Shown here: positions 7,430-16,681 of the stretch, piece after piece
How positions within the stretch are numbered: the first letter of the stretch is position 1
Layout: each line of letters starts with the position of its first letter
Assembly: GCA_001790315.1 (NCBI GenBank)
Contig: MGCE01000148.1
Location: 1-27,010 of the forward strand
DNA: 27,010 nt
Reading direction: 5' to 3'
Origin: Candidatus Rokubacteria bacterium RIFCSPLOWO2_02_FULL_72_37
GTDB taxonomy: Bacteria > Methylomirabilota > Methylomirabilia > Rokubacteriales > CSP1-6
Made by a program: the position numbers and the translations under genes
The notes under the pieces: generated by a model
What the model was told of the DNA's origin: nothing
Seen by the model: the letters and a program-made list of their open reading frames with translations, nothing else
Database searches by the model: none

Positions 7430-7954
7430 ATGCCGCGGAACCACGTCATCCTCGTCGGATTCATGGGCGCCGGAAAGTCTTCCGTGGGGCGTCTGCTCGC
7501 GCGCCGGCTCGGCCGGTGCTTCGTCGAGACGGATGACATGATCGCCTCCCGTGAGGGGCGTTCGATCTCCGAGATCTTCCGGCGCGAGGGCGAAGCCCGC
7601 TTCCGCGAGCTCGAAGCCGAGGCGGTCGAGGCGCTCCGGCTCAAGTCCGGCGAGGTCATCGCCACCGGCGGTGGGCTGCCGTGCCGCGAGCAGCGGATGG
7701 AGACGCTGCGCGCGCTCGGCACCGTCGTGTGGCTCCGTGGCGATCTCGCCGAGCTGGTCGCGCGCGCGCGACGGACCGGCGCGCGCCCGATGCTCCAGGG
7801 CCGGACGCCGGAGGAAATCGAGGCGCTCTACCGCTCGCGCGAGCCGTACTACCGTCTCGCCCACGTCACCGTGGACACCACCGGCCTGGGGCCGGACCAG
7901 GTCGCCGCCCGCGTGCTCGCCGCGCTACGGGATACGCATGCCGCCCGCGTTTGA
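7430..7954 (+). CDS. aroK: shikimate kinase
   Basis: The 174-residue protein phosphorylates shikimate at the 3-hydroxyl with ATP, in the aromatic amino acid pathway, in the cytoplasm. Walker A is GFMGAGKS (10-17). The shikimate/Mg site F-x-D-x-D appears as FVETD (31-35), with the first Asp replaced by Glu. The glycine triplet ATGGGLP, the lid arginines (RTGARPMLQGR) and a C-terminal R-E-P-Y-Y are in family order and the length is normal. It starts 12 bases after the homocysteine methyltransferase stop, with a weak CAGG before ATG. No other aro genes are near, so it appears to travel with an unrelated operon. The conservative Asp-to-Glu change is the only oddity. Confidence 0.93.
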   Translation: MPRNHVILVGFMGAGKSSVGRLLARRLGRCFVETDDMIASREGRSISEIFRREGEARFRELEAEAVEALRLKSGEVIATGGGLPCREQRMETLRALGTVVWLRGDLAELVARARRTGARPMLQGRTPEEIEALYRSREPYYRLAHVTVDTTGLGPDQVAARVLAALRDTHAARV

Positions 7955-7975
7955 CCATCGGCTGGGAGCGAGCCC

Positions 7976-9277
7976 GTGACCGCCCCGGCCGCGCTCGGCG
8001 TGCGGGACGCGGCGGCGCAGATCAGACGCGGGACGCTCGATCCAGTCGAGCTCGTGGAGGCGTGTCTCGAGCGGATCCGCGCGCTTGATGGACGCCTCGC
8101 GGCGTGGGTGCACGTGGACGCCGAGGGCGCGCGCGCGGCCGCGCGCGAGCGCGCGACGGAGGCGCGCGGCGGGCGCTTCCGCGGCCCACTCCACGGCGTG
8201 CCGCTCGGCGTGAAGGACATCTTCGATGTCGCCGGGCTCCCGACCACCGCGGGCGCCGCCGCCTTCGCTCACACGCGGCCCGCGGCAGACGCTGCCTCGA
8301 TCGCGCTGCTGCGCGGCGCCGGCGCGGTCGTGCTCGGCAAGACGCACACGACGCAGTTCGCCTACCGCGACCCCGCGCCGACGCGGAACCCGTGGAATAC
8401 GGCGCACACGCCGGGCGGCTCCTCGTCGGGGTCGGCAGTGGCGGTGGCGGCCGGCATGGTGCCGCTCGCGCTCGGCTCGCAGACCGTAGGCTCGGTGCTC
8501 CGGCCCGCGGCGTACTGCGGCGTGGTCGGCTACAAGGCGACTCACGGCCTGGTGCCCGCCGCGGGCGTCGTGCCGCTCGCCTGGTCGCTCGATCACGTCG
8601 GCCTCTTCGCGCGGAGCGTCGCGGACGTCGTGCAGGCACTCGGTGTGCTGCTCGGCCACCCGCTCGAGCCTGTCGAGGCCCGCGCGCCGCGCCTGGCGCT
8701 CGCCCCCGAGCTGCTCGAGCGCGCGACGCCCGAGGTGGCGGCGCACGTGCGCGCGTGCGCCGAGGCCTTCGCCCGCGCCGGCGCGCGCGTCGAGCAGGTG
8801 CGGCTCCCGGCGTCCTTCGCGGGCGTCCACGCCGCGGGTCAGGTGGTCCTCGAGGCCGAGGCCGCCGCGTACCACGCTCCCGCCTTCGCGCGGCACGCCG
8901 CCGACTACGGCCCCGAGGTCCGGAAGCTCGTCGAGACGGGACTCACGGTCTCCGCCGCCGCCTACATCCACGCCAACCGCGCGCGGCTCGCGTTCCGCGA
9001 GGAGGTGATGCCGCTGCTCGTGGCGCACGACGCCCTGCTCTCGCCCTCCGCGCCCGCGCCGGCCCCCGCGGGGCTCGCGTCCACGGGCGACGCCTGGCAC
9101 TGCGCGCCGTGGAGCTTCGCGGGCGTCCCGGCGATCTCGCTGCCGAGCGGCCTCACGACCTCACGGCTGCCGCTCGCCGTCCAGCTCGTGCAGGCCGCCG
9201 GGGCGTCGGCCCGCCTGCTCGGCGTGGCCGGCTGGTGCGAAGGCGTGCTCGGCCCGGGCGCGACTCCGGTACCCTAG
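7976..9277 (+). CDS. amidase signature family enzyme
   Basis: The 433-residue protein starts at GTG, 7 bases after GGGAG (7964-7968). The Ser-cisSer-Lys triad can be placed: Lys80 (GVKDIFD), cis-Ser150 in GGSSSGSA and nucleophile Ser173 in GSQTVGSVLRPA. These spacings of 70 and 23 are close to those of known amidase-signature enzymes. The usual G-T-D-T-G-G-S reads G-S-Q-T-V-G-S, a variant seen in the Asp/Glu-amidotransferase-like and allophanate/aryl-acylamidase branches. No GatB or GatC gene is adjacent, so a stand-alone hydrolase is more likely than GatA. It lies 7 bases before the D-aminoacylase gene, which suggests joint use of N-acyl or amide compounds. The substrate is unknown. Confidence 0.9.
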   Translation: MTAPAALGVRDAAAQIRRGTLDPVELVEACLERIRALDGRLAAWVHVDAEGARAAARERATEARGGRFRGPLHGVPLGVKDIFDVAGLPTTAGAAAFAHTRPAADAASIALLRGAGAVVLGKTHTTQFAYRDPAPTRNPWNTAHTPGGSSSGSAVAVAAGMVPLALGSQTVGSVLRPAAYCGVVGYKATHGLVPAAGVVPLAWSLDHVGLFARSVADVVQALGVLLGHPLEPVEARAPRLALAPELLERATPEVAAHVRACAEAFARAGARVEQVRLPASFAGVHAAGQVVLEAEAAAYHAPAFARHAADYGPEVRKLVETGLTVSAAAYIHANRARLAFREEVMPLLVAHDALLSPSAPAPAPAGLASTGDAWHCAPWSFAGVPAISLPSGLTTSRLPLAVQLVQAAGASARLLGVAGWCEGVLGPGATPVP

Positions 9278-9284
9278 AGCCTCC

Positions 9285-10880
9285 GTGCTCGACCTCAAGA
9301 TCGAGGGCGCGACCGTCGTGGACGGCACCGGGACTCCGGGCAGCCGCGCCGACGTCGGTGTCCGTGACGGCACGATCGTCGCGGTCGGTGACCTGTCGCG
9401 CGAGCCCGCCGGCACGCGCCTCGCCGCCGCGGGCCGGGTGCTGGCGCCGGGTTTCATCGACATGCACTCTCACTCGGACTGGCGGCTCTGGGCGAACCGA
9501 CGGGCCGAGTCGAAGATCCGGCAGGGTGTGACGACCGAGGTGGTCGGCAACTGCGGCTTCTCGCCGGCGCCCGTCGCCACCGAGCATCTCGACGAGCTGC
9601 GCGGGTTCGCCCTGTACGTGCCGGCGGGCATGGACTTCGCGTGGCGCTCGGTCGGCGAGTACCTGCGCGCCTTCGATCGGGACGGCACCGCGCTCAACGT
9701 CATCCAGCTCGTGGGCCACGGCACGCTGCGCGTGGCCGCGATGGGCTTCGCCCACCGCCCCCCCGACGCCGGCGAGCTCGGCCGCATGCAGCGGTTCATG
9801 GGCGAGGCGATGGAGGACGGGGCGTGGGGGCTCTCCACGGGGCTGATCTACGCGCCGGGATCGTACGCCACGACGGAAGAGATCATCGCGCTCGCGCGTG
9901 TGGCCGCGCGCCACCGCGGCTTCTACGCGAGCCACATCCGCGGCGAGGGCGCGGCGCTCCTCGACGCGGTCGCCGAGGCCATCCGGGTCGGGCGGGAGGG
10001 CGAGCTGCCCGTGCAGGTGAGCCACATCAAGGCGGCGGGCCGGCCGAACTGGGGCAAGGTCGCCGACGCGCTCGCGCTGATCGACGCCGCGCGCGCCGAG
10101 GGCCTCGACGTGACGGCCGACGTCTACCCGTACACCGCGTCGAGCACCACGCTCCGGACGCTGCTGCCGGACTGGGCGCTCGAAGGCGGCGTGGACGCGA
10201 TGTGCGCGCGCCTTGCCGACCCCGCGGTGCGCGCCCGCATCCGTCACGAGCTGGAGGCTCCCGGGAGCGGCCAGAGCCTGCTCGATCGCGTCGGGTGGGA
10301 GAACGTCATGGTGTCCTACTGCGCCGTGCGCAAGGACGCCGAGGGCAAGCGGCTCTCGGAGCTCGCGGCGGCGAGCGGGCTGCACCCGGTCGACGCGGCG
10401 CTCGACCTGATCGCGGCCGAGGGGGGAAAGGCGTACATGATCCTCTTCCAGCTCGACGAGGCCGACCTCCGGCGCGCCCTCGTGCACCCCGGAGTGATGA
10501 TCGGCTCCGACGGTTCGGCGCTCGCGCCGTACGGCGAGCTCGCTGCCGGCAAGCCGCACCCGCGCAGCTACGGGACCTTTCCGCGCGTGCTGGGCGAGTA
10601 CGCGCGCGAGCAGCACGTGCTGCCGCTCGCCCAGGCGATCCACAAGATGACCGGGCTCCCGGCGCGGCGACTCGGCCTCCGCGACCGCGGAGTGATCGCG
10701 CCCGGAGCGCGGGCGGACCTGGTCGTGTTCGACCCGCGCCGCGTGGCCGACCGCGCGACCTACGAGGATCCGCACCGCTACCCCGAGGGAATCGAGCACG
10801 TGTTCGTCAATGGTCGCTTCGTCGTCAAGGACGGCGAGCACACGGGCAGCCTGCCTGGCCGCGTCCTGACGCCGCCCTGA
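9285..10880 (+). CDS. N-acyl-D-amino-acid deacylase (D-aminoacylase), amidohydrolase superfamily
   Basis: The 531-residue enzyme should hydrolyse N-acyl-D-amino acids to a D-amino acid plus a fatty or acetic acid. Metal and catalytic residues follow the D-aminoacylase pattern: His61 and His63 (HSHSD), Cys90 (GNCGFSPAP), His217 (SHIRGEG), His247 (SHIKAAG) and Asp409 (SDGSALAP). A small beta-sandwich formed from both ends carries the final GARADLVVFDP strand. The cysteine ligand after the HxH motif separates this group from dihydroorotases and hydantoinases. There is no signal peptide, so it should act in the cytoplasm. GTG 9285 is chosen because LDLKIEGATVVDG is the family's first strand; no good ribosome binding site is visible. 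It is followed after 4 bases by a histidine kinase gene. Confidence 0.92.
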   Translation: MLDLKIEGATVVDGTGTPGSRADVGVRDGTIVAVGDLSREPAGTRLAAAGRVLAPGFIDMHSHSDWRLWANRRAESKIRQGVTTEVVGNCGFSPAPVATEHLDELRGFALYVPAGMDFAWRSVGEYLRAFDRDGTALNVIQLVGHGTLRVAAMGFAHRPPDAGELGRMQRFMGEAMEDGAWGLSTGLIYAPGSYATTEEIIALARVAARHRGFYASHIRGEGAALLDAVAEAIRVGREGELPVQVSHIKAAGRPNWGKVADALALIDAARAEGLDVTADVYPYTASSTTLRTLLPDWALEGGVDAMCARLADPAVRARIRHELEAPGSGQSLLDRVGWENVMVSYCAVRKDAEGKRLSELAAASGLHPVDAALDLIAAEGGKAYMILFQLDEADLRRALVHPGVMIGSDGSALAPYGELAAGKPHPRSYGTFPRVLGEYAREQHVLPLAQAIHKMTGLPARRLGLRDRGVIAPGARADLVVFDPRRVADRATYEDPHRYPEGIEHVFVNGRFVVKDGEHTGSLPGRVLTPP

Positions 10881-10884
10881 GCGC

Positions 10885-13800
10885 ATGAAGATCGGTCGCG
10901 TCTTCCCGGATCTGCTCGTGCCGCTCACCACGGCCGCCTCGGTCGCGGAGGGGCTCCAGCGCGCGCTCGCGCGCCTCGTGGGCCTCACCGGCGCCGCGGG
11001 TGGGGCGCTCCTGTTCAGGCCGCCGCGCGAGGACCCGCTGGTCGTGACGGCGGGTGCCGGGCGGCTGCCGGCGACGCTCCGGCGCTGGCTCGCCGCGGCC
11101 GCGCAAGCGCCCACGCGCGGCGTGCGCCTCGAGACCGCCGCGGTGCCGGGCGCCGAGCGCAGCGGTCGGGCCGCGGTGCTGCGCGCCGCGCTCGGGAAGC
11201 CCGGGAGGGCGGTCGGGACGCTCGTGCTCGTCGGCCCGCGGCGGGCCCTCGGCCGGGGGACGCTGGCGCGGAGCTTCCCGCGCGAGTTCGGTCAGGCGCT
11301 CGAGCAGGTCTGGCGGCTCCACCAACGAACGCTGCGCATGTCGGTGCTGAACGAGATCACGCGGCTCATGGTCTCGAGCCGGTCGCTGGACGACGTCTTC
11401 CGCGCCTTCGCCGAGGGCGCGGCCACGCTCGTGCGCTTCGACTCGGTCGGCATCTCGCTGCTCGACGCCGAGCGGCGCGAGTTCGAGATCGTGGACGTCA
11501 CCGCCCGGACGCTCCCGCTCGAGGCGGGGCGCGATGCCCGGATGCCGATTGCCGGCACGCTCCTGGCGCGGGTGGTCGCCGGCGGCGCGCCCGTGCGCGT
11601 GGACGACGCCGAGCAGGGCGACATTCCCGAGGCGAGCCGGCGTGTCTTCCTCGAACACGGCTGGCGCGCGGTGGTGCTGGTGCCCCTGGTCGCGGGCGGC
11701 GGCGTCTTCGGCGCGGTCACGCTGGCCGCCGCGCGCCGCAGGGCCTTCGACGACGCCGATGTCGAAGTCGTCGCCGAGCTCGCCCGCCCGCTCGCCTCCG
11801 CGATCGAGCAGCGGCGTCTGCTCGAGGAGAGCCGGCGCCGGGCGGACGAGCTCGCGGCGCTGTACACGACGAGCCAGCTGATCTCGGCGCGCCTCGACGT
11901 CGCCTCGGTCCTCGAACGGATCAGCGAATCGGTCACGAGCCTGATCGGCGCGACCGGCTGCGGAATCGGCCTGCTCGACGATTCCCGCTCGCGCCTCGTG
12001 CATGCCGCGGCGCACGGCTTCCGGAGCGAAGAGTGGCGGGCCTTGTCGATGCCGGTGGGGGAGGGCATCATGGGGCGCGCGGCCGAGGGCGCGGCGGCGA
12101 TCCTCGTCGACGACGTTCGCACCGACCCGCGCTCCGCCCGACGCGACGTGGACGAGCGCGAAGGGATCCGGTCGATGCTCTGCGTGCCGCTGAAGGTCGG
12201 CGGCTCCGTGATCGGCGTCATCTCGGCCTTCTCCGCCCGTCCGGGGTTTTTCACCGCCCACCATCAGCGGGTGCTCGAGGCGTTCGCCGAGCAGGCGGGG
12301 ATCGCGATCCACAACGCCCGGCTCTTCGAGGAGAGCGTGCGGCGTGCCCGCGAGACCCGGGCGCTCCTCGAAGCCGGGCGCGCGGTCACCGCCAGCCTCG
12401 ACGTCTCGCGCACGATCCGCGTGATCATGGAGGAGGCGCGCAGTGTGCTGGCCGCCGACTCCTGCGGTCTCAGCACGATCGAGCCCGGGACGGACCAGCT
12501 CGTGTCGGTCGCCAGCCTCGACCTGCCGCCCGAGATGGTCTCCCGGATCCGCTTGCGCGTCGGCGAGGGCATCGGCGGCCGCGCGGTGCTCGAGCGCCGG
12601 CCGGTGCAGAGCCGGGATCTCCACACGGACCCGCGCGTCAAGTTCCCGCAGCTGCCCCAGGCGAGCGGGTTCCGCTCGATGCTCGCCGCACCGCTCAGGG
12701 TGGGCGAGCGAGCCATCGGCGCGATCAGCGTGTTCCGCCACGACGTCCACGAATTCTCGCCCGGCGAGGAGGAGCTGCTGCTGGCGCTCGCCGATCAGGC
12801 GGCGATCGCGCTCGAGCACGCCCGACTGTACACCGAGCTCGAGGGCATGGTGGCGGAGCGCACGCGGGAGCTCGATGCCGAGAAGCGGTTCGTCGAGGTG
12901 GTGCTCGAGACGCTCCCGCTGGGCGTGTTCGTGCTCGACGCGACGCTCACGGTCGTGCGGGCCAACCGCGAGGGCGCACGCGCGCTCGCGTGCGATGCCG
13001 CCGCGCGTTGCTCGGTCGCGCGGATGCTCCCGACCGCCCGGGTCGCGCCCGTCGAGGCGTTTCTGCGGGAGGCGTTCGAGACGCGGCGGGTCGCCACCCT
13101 CGAGGAGGAGCTCGTGATCGCGGGCGAGGCCAGGATCTTCCGATTCACGGTCGCCCCCTTCGAGCCCGCCGCGGAGTCCGTCACGCACGCCGTCCTCCTC
13201 GTGGAGGATGTGACGCGGGCCAAGCGTCTCGAGCGCCAGATGCTGCTCACGGAGCGGCTCACGACCGCGGGCCGGCTCGCCGCCGGCGTCGCCCACGAGC
13301 TCAACAACCCGCTGGCGACGATCGCCGGGTGCGCGGAATCGCTGCAGGGGCGCCTCCGCGAGGGTGATCTGGCCGCCCGCCCCGAGCTCGCCGACTTCCC
13401 CCGCTATCTCGGCCTGATCGAGGAGGAGGCGTTCCGCTGCAAGGAGATCACGGGGAGCCTCCTGCAGTTCGTCCGCGACCCGGGCAGCCGCCGGGCGCCG
13501 ACCGATGTGAACGCGCTGCTCCTGAAGGCGGTCGAGCTCCTCTCGCACCAGTCGCGTTTCGCGGAGAGCCATTTCGTCACCGAGCTCGACCCGGCCCTGC
13601 CGCCCGTGACGCTGAACGAGGGCCAGCTCCGCCAGGTCTTCCTCGGGCTGGCCTCGAACGGGCTCGAGGCGATGGAGGGGCGCGGGACGCTCACGCTGCG
13701 CACCCGGATGGTGCGTGGCGAGCTCGAAGTCGAGCTCGAGGACCAGGGCCAGGGCATCCCCGAGGAGCACCTCGGGCGGGTCTTCGATCCCTTCTTCACG

Positions 13801-13931
13801 ACGAAGGTGCCGGGGCAGGGCACCGGACTCGGGCTCGCGATCGCGCAAGGGATCGTCGCCGACCACGGGGGCCGTATCGAGGTCACCTCGCGCGTCGGCA
13901 AGGGCAGCATCTTCCGCGTGGTCCTGCCGCT

Positions 13932-13935
<4 letters not shown>
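10885..13935 (+). CDS. soluble sensor histidine kinase, three GAF domains plus PAS (NtrB-like core)
   Basis: The 1016-residue protein has no membrane segment. Residues 1-150 are not assigned. Three GAF domains follow, about 152-310, 325-480 and 490-645. A coiled coil (MVAERTRELDAEKRF, 655-669) leads to a PAS-like domain (about 670-780), then HisKA with phospho-acceptor His804 (AAGVAHELNNPLATIAG). The HATPase domain has an N box around Asn925, a G1 box DQGQGIP from 953 and a G2 box GTGLGLAIA. The HELNNP H-box is characteristic of NtrB/AtoS-type kinases that pair with sigma-54 activators, which matches the next gene; the two overlap by 4 bases (GTGA). The multiple GAF domains suggest cytosolic small-molecule or redox sensing, but no ligand can be deduced. 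Confidence 0.94.
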
Positions 13936-15284
<1,349 letters not shown>

Positions 15285-15321
15285 GTCGGGAGGGGCTCGT
15301 CGGGCGCCGAGTCCAGGCGAT

Positions 15322-15336
15322 CGGGCCTTCTGCCCG
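15322..15336. repeat. inverted repeat upstream of the sigma-54 promoter (possible activator site or weak hairpin)
   Basis: CGGGC-CTTCT-GCCCG has 5-base arms and a 5-base spacer, centred about 110 bases before the predicted transcription start. It could be an enhancer site for the adjacent activator. As a terminator for that gene it lacks a T-run. Confidence 0.35.
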
Positions 15337-15376
15337 GATCGGCGCATACTTCACGGGCACTCCTCGCGAACGCTCC

Positions 15377-15391
15377 CCACGGAATTCGTGG
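15377..15391. repeat. inverted repeat upstream of the sigma-54 promoter
   Basis: CCACG-GAATT-CGTGG has 5-base arms and a 5-base spacer, the same geometry as the dyad at 15322-15336 but with different arms. It is centred about 56 bases before the predicted start of transcription. Confidence 0.35.
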
Positions 15392-15398
15392 AGGTTTT

Positions 15399-15413
15399 CG
15401 CTCGAGGCGAGCG
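15399..15413. repeat. perfect inverted repeat abutting the -24 element
   Basis: CGCTCG-AGG-CGAGCG has perfect 6-base arms and ends at the base before the -24 box. It could be a protein site that modulates polymerase binding. It could also be chance in GC-rich DNA. Confidence 0.35.
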
Positions 15414-15429
15414 TGGCACACACCTTGCT
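15414..15429 (+). promoter_or_regulatory. sigma-54 (-24/-12) promoter
   Basis: TGGCACACACCTTGCT matches the sigma-54 consensus TGGCAC-N5-TTGCW exactly. The invariant GG (15415-15416) and GC (15427-15428) are separated by exactly 10 bases. The predicted transcription start is near 15440, followed by a GGAGG ribosome binding site (15444-15448) and ATG 15456. An NtrC-family activator gene ends 130 bases upstream. The match is direct; use by that particular activator is inference. Confidence 0.85.
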
Positions 15430-15455
15430 GTCTGTCCGGCTGTGGAGGATCGTGA

Positions 15456-15824
15456 ATGAATCGCGTGCTCATGATCGATGGAGACCGGACGGCGATGCAG
15501 ACGCTGGGTCTCGCCTGCCTCGAGCGCGGCCTCGGCGTACTGATGGCGGAGAATCTCTGCGAGGGTGTGCGGTCACTGCTGACCGGCAGCGTGTCGATCA
15601 TCGTCGTCGATGTCGAGCAACTGCGGCTGGCACCGCGGGAGCACGCCGCGCTCTTCGAGCGCGTCGCGCCTGGCGTGCCGGTGGTCGTCGTCGTCCGGCC
15701 GAAGACCGCGCTCGACGTGCGTGTCGGCTTCGAGCTCGCCGGCTTTCACGTCGTGACGCGTCCCCCGGCCGTCGAGGACCTACTCGCCAAAGCGCTCGGC
15801 TCGGAGGCGCCATGCGGCCTCTGA
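15456..15824 (+). CDS. single-domain receiver-like protein, degenerate CheY fold
   Basis: The 122-residue protein starts at ATG, 7 bases after GGAGG. It is laid out like a lone receiver domain: first strand NRVLMIDGD with acidic residues Asp8 and Asp10, strand 3 SIIVVDVEQ with a candidate phospho-acceptor Asp52, strand 4 VPVVVVVRP, and strand 5 FHVVTRPP. At the position of the conserved Lys of the K-P motif there is Arg (TRPP), and the Thr/Ser after strand 4 is not obvious. Phosphorylation may therefore be weak or absent. There is no output domain. It is preceded by the sigma-54 promoter and overlaps a tiny downstream gene by 13 bases. Possible roles are a phosphate sink or a protein-binding modulator of the adjacent kinase/activator pair; this is inference. 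Confidence 0.82.
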   Translation: MNRVLMIDGDRTAMQTLGLACLERGLGVLMAENLCEGVRSLLTGSVSIIVVDVEQLRLAPREHAALFERVAPGVPVVVVVRPKTALDVRVGFELAGFHVVTRPPAVEDLLAKALGSEAPCGL

Positions 15825-16021
15825 CCGTCCGCATCCTCGTCGCCGGACTGCTCGTCCTCGTGCTCTCGGGCTCGCTGCTGGAGCTCTCGTGCCTCGCCGG
15901 TGAGGCCCGTGCGCGGGCGCCCCGGACCAGCCTGTTCACGGACGCGCCCGAGCCCGAGCTGCGGATCACCTCGGAGTTCGACGACTTCGCTGGCCCGCCG
16001 GGTGCCACGCTGACGCGCTGA
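15812..16021 (+). CDS. short exported or membrane-anchored protein, unknown function
   Basis: The 69-residue protein starts at ATG, 4 bases after GGAGG (15803-15807), inside the end of the receiver-like gene in another frame. Residues 1-30 look like a signal peptide or membrane anchor: basic MRPLTVR, a hydrophobic run (ILVAGLLVLVLSGSLLEL), then SCLAG. The S-C-L-A-G stretch is not a classical lipobox, but a cysteine is present at residue 27. The rest is hydrophilic and acidic, with TDAPEPELRITSEFDDFAG. It resembles no family I can name. Its position predicts co-transcription from the sigma-54 promoter at 15414. The case rests on a good ribosome binding site and a clear hydrophobic N-terminus. 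Confidence 0.6.
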   Translation: MRPLTVRILVAGLLVLVLSGSLLELSCLAGEARARAPRTSLFTDAPEPELRITSEFDDFAGPPGATLTR

Positions 16022-16046
16022 GCTTGCGCGGCTCCGCCACGCGTGT

Positions 16047-16059
16047 ACACTCGGAGTGT
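16047..16059. repeat. short inverted repeat upstream of the RNA-binding protein gene
   Basis: ACACT-CGG-AGTGT has perfect 5-base arms and lies 26 bases after the small exported protein's stop and about 95 bases before the RRM gene. It is a possible operator, or the base of a weak terminator. No T-run follows. Confidence 0.3.
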
Positions 16060-16153
16060 CACCCGGATAGGCCGGACTCGCCTCCGATGAAAGGTTCTTT
16101 CCGCGTTCGCGGGGCGTGACAGGGAGCGGAAGAGAAATTCCGAGGAGATCCAG

Positions 16154-16519
16154 ATGGCAGCCAAACTGTACGTCGGCGGGCTCGCATACTCCACCACCAG
16201 CGAGGGACTGCGCGAGTTCTTCGCCCAGTGCGGCAACGTCGTTTCCGCGACCGTGATCACGGACCGGTTCTCGGGGCAGTCGCGCGGCTTCGGCTTCGTC
16301 GAGATGGCGACCACCGAGGAAGCCCAGACCGCGATCTCGCAGCTCAATGGGCGTGAGCTCGACGGCCGCCGCATCTCCGTCGAGATGTCGAACCCCCAGG
16401 CGCCACGGACGGGCGGCGGGCGGCCGGGTGGTGGGCGACCGGGCGGACCCGGCCGTGGTCCTGGCGGCGGGCGCGAGAGCGGCTACGCTCACCGCCCCTC
16501 CAAGCCCGTGAAGTGGTAG
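16154..16519 (+). CDS. RRM-type RNA-binding protein with glycine-rich tail
   Basis: The 121-residue protein starts at ATG, 6 bases after GAGGAG (16142-16147). A single RNA recognition motif spans residues 3-80, with RNP2 LYVGGL (5-10) and RNP1 RGFGFVEM (44-51) carrying the aromatic residues that stack on RNA bases. The tail (about 86-121) is rich in Gly, Arg and Pro (GGGRPGGGRPGGPGRGPGGG), as in cyanobacterial and proteobacterial glycine-rich RRM proteins linked to cold or stress response. It is cytoplasmic. The 132-base leader before the gene contains a G/C dyad (CCGCG-TT-CGCGG at 16101-16112) that might fold in the mRNA. It is a stand-alone gene followed directly by a duplicated palindromic repeat. 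Confidence 0.94.
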   Translation: MAAKLYVGGLAYSTTSEGLREFFAQCGNVVSATVITDRFSGQSRGFGFVEMATTEEAQTAISQLNGRELDGRRISVEMSNPQAPRTGGGRPGGGRPGGPGRGPGGGRESGYAHRPSKPVKW

Positions 16520-16560
16520 TGCGAGGGGAGCGCCGTCGCGGCGCGAGCCGAGCGGTGAGA
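16519..16560 (+). repeat. 42-base repeat, copy 1, with internal palindrome
   Basis: It is identical over 42 bases to 16575-16616. It contains the hairpin GCGCCG-TCG-CGGCGC (16530-16544). The first base is the last base of the RRM gene's stop codon, so the repeat begins exactly at the gene's end. It could be a REP-like dispersed element or an mRNA 3' stabiliser or terminator stem. Confidence 0.9.
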
Positions 16561-16574
16561 ACGGTCTGGGGGGC

Positions 16575-16616
16575 GTGCGAGGGGAGCGCCGTCGCGGCGC
16601 GAGCCGAGCGGTGAGA
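16575..16616 (+). repeat. 42-base repeat, copy 2, with internal palindrome
   Basis: This is an exact copy of 16519-16560 after a 14-base spacer (ACGGTCTGGGGGGC), giving a 56-base period. Its hairpin arms are at 16586-16591 and 16595-16600. Confidence 0.9.
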
Positions 16617-16642
16617 GAGTTCTGACGAACGCCGCGGTGTTC

Positions 16643-16674
16643 CCGGGGGCCGGCCACGGGAGGTCGGCCCCCGG
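16643..16674. terminator. strong GC hairpin between convergent genes (probable bidirectional terminator)
   Basis: Perfect 10-base arms, CCGGGGGCCG (16643-16652) and CGGCCCCCGG (16665-16674), are extended by up to three inner pairs with one G-U. The hairpin lies 7 bases beyond the stop of the minus-strand DUF169-UroD gene and downstream of the plus-strand RRM gene. There is no good T-run on either side, so termination efficiency is uncertain. Confidence 0.6.
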
Positions 16675-16681
16675 AGCGTCT

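Noticed and set aside
7976..9277. GatA subunit of the tRNA amidotransferase
   Set aside because: No gatB or gatC nearby, the nucleophile motif departs from the GatA form, and the neighbour is a D-aminoacylase.
10825..13866. Very long open frame (over 1000 codons) antisense to the histidine kinase gene
   Set aside because: Its translation is Arg/Glu/His-rich without domains, and it mirrors a clear multi-domain kinase. Long antisense frames are expected at this GC content.
16519..16616. CRISPR array
   Set aside because: Only two copies with a 14-base spacer and no cas genes.
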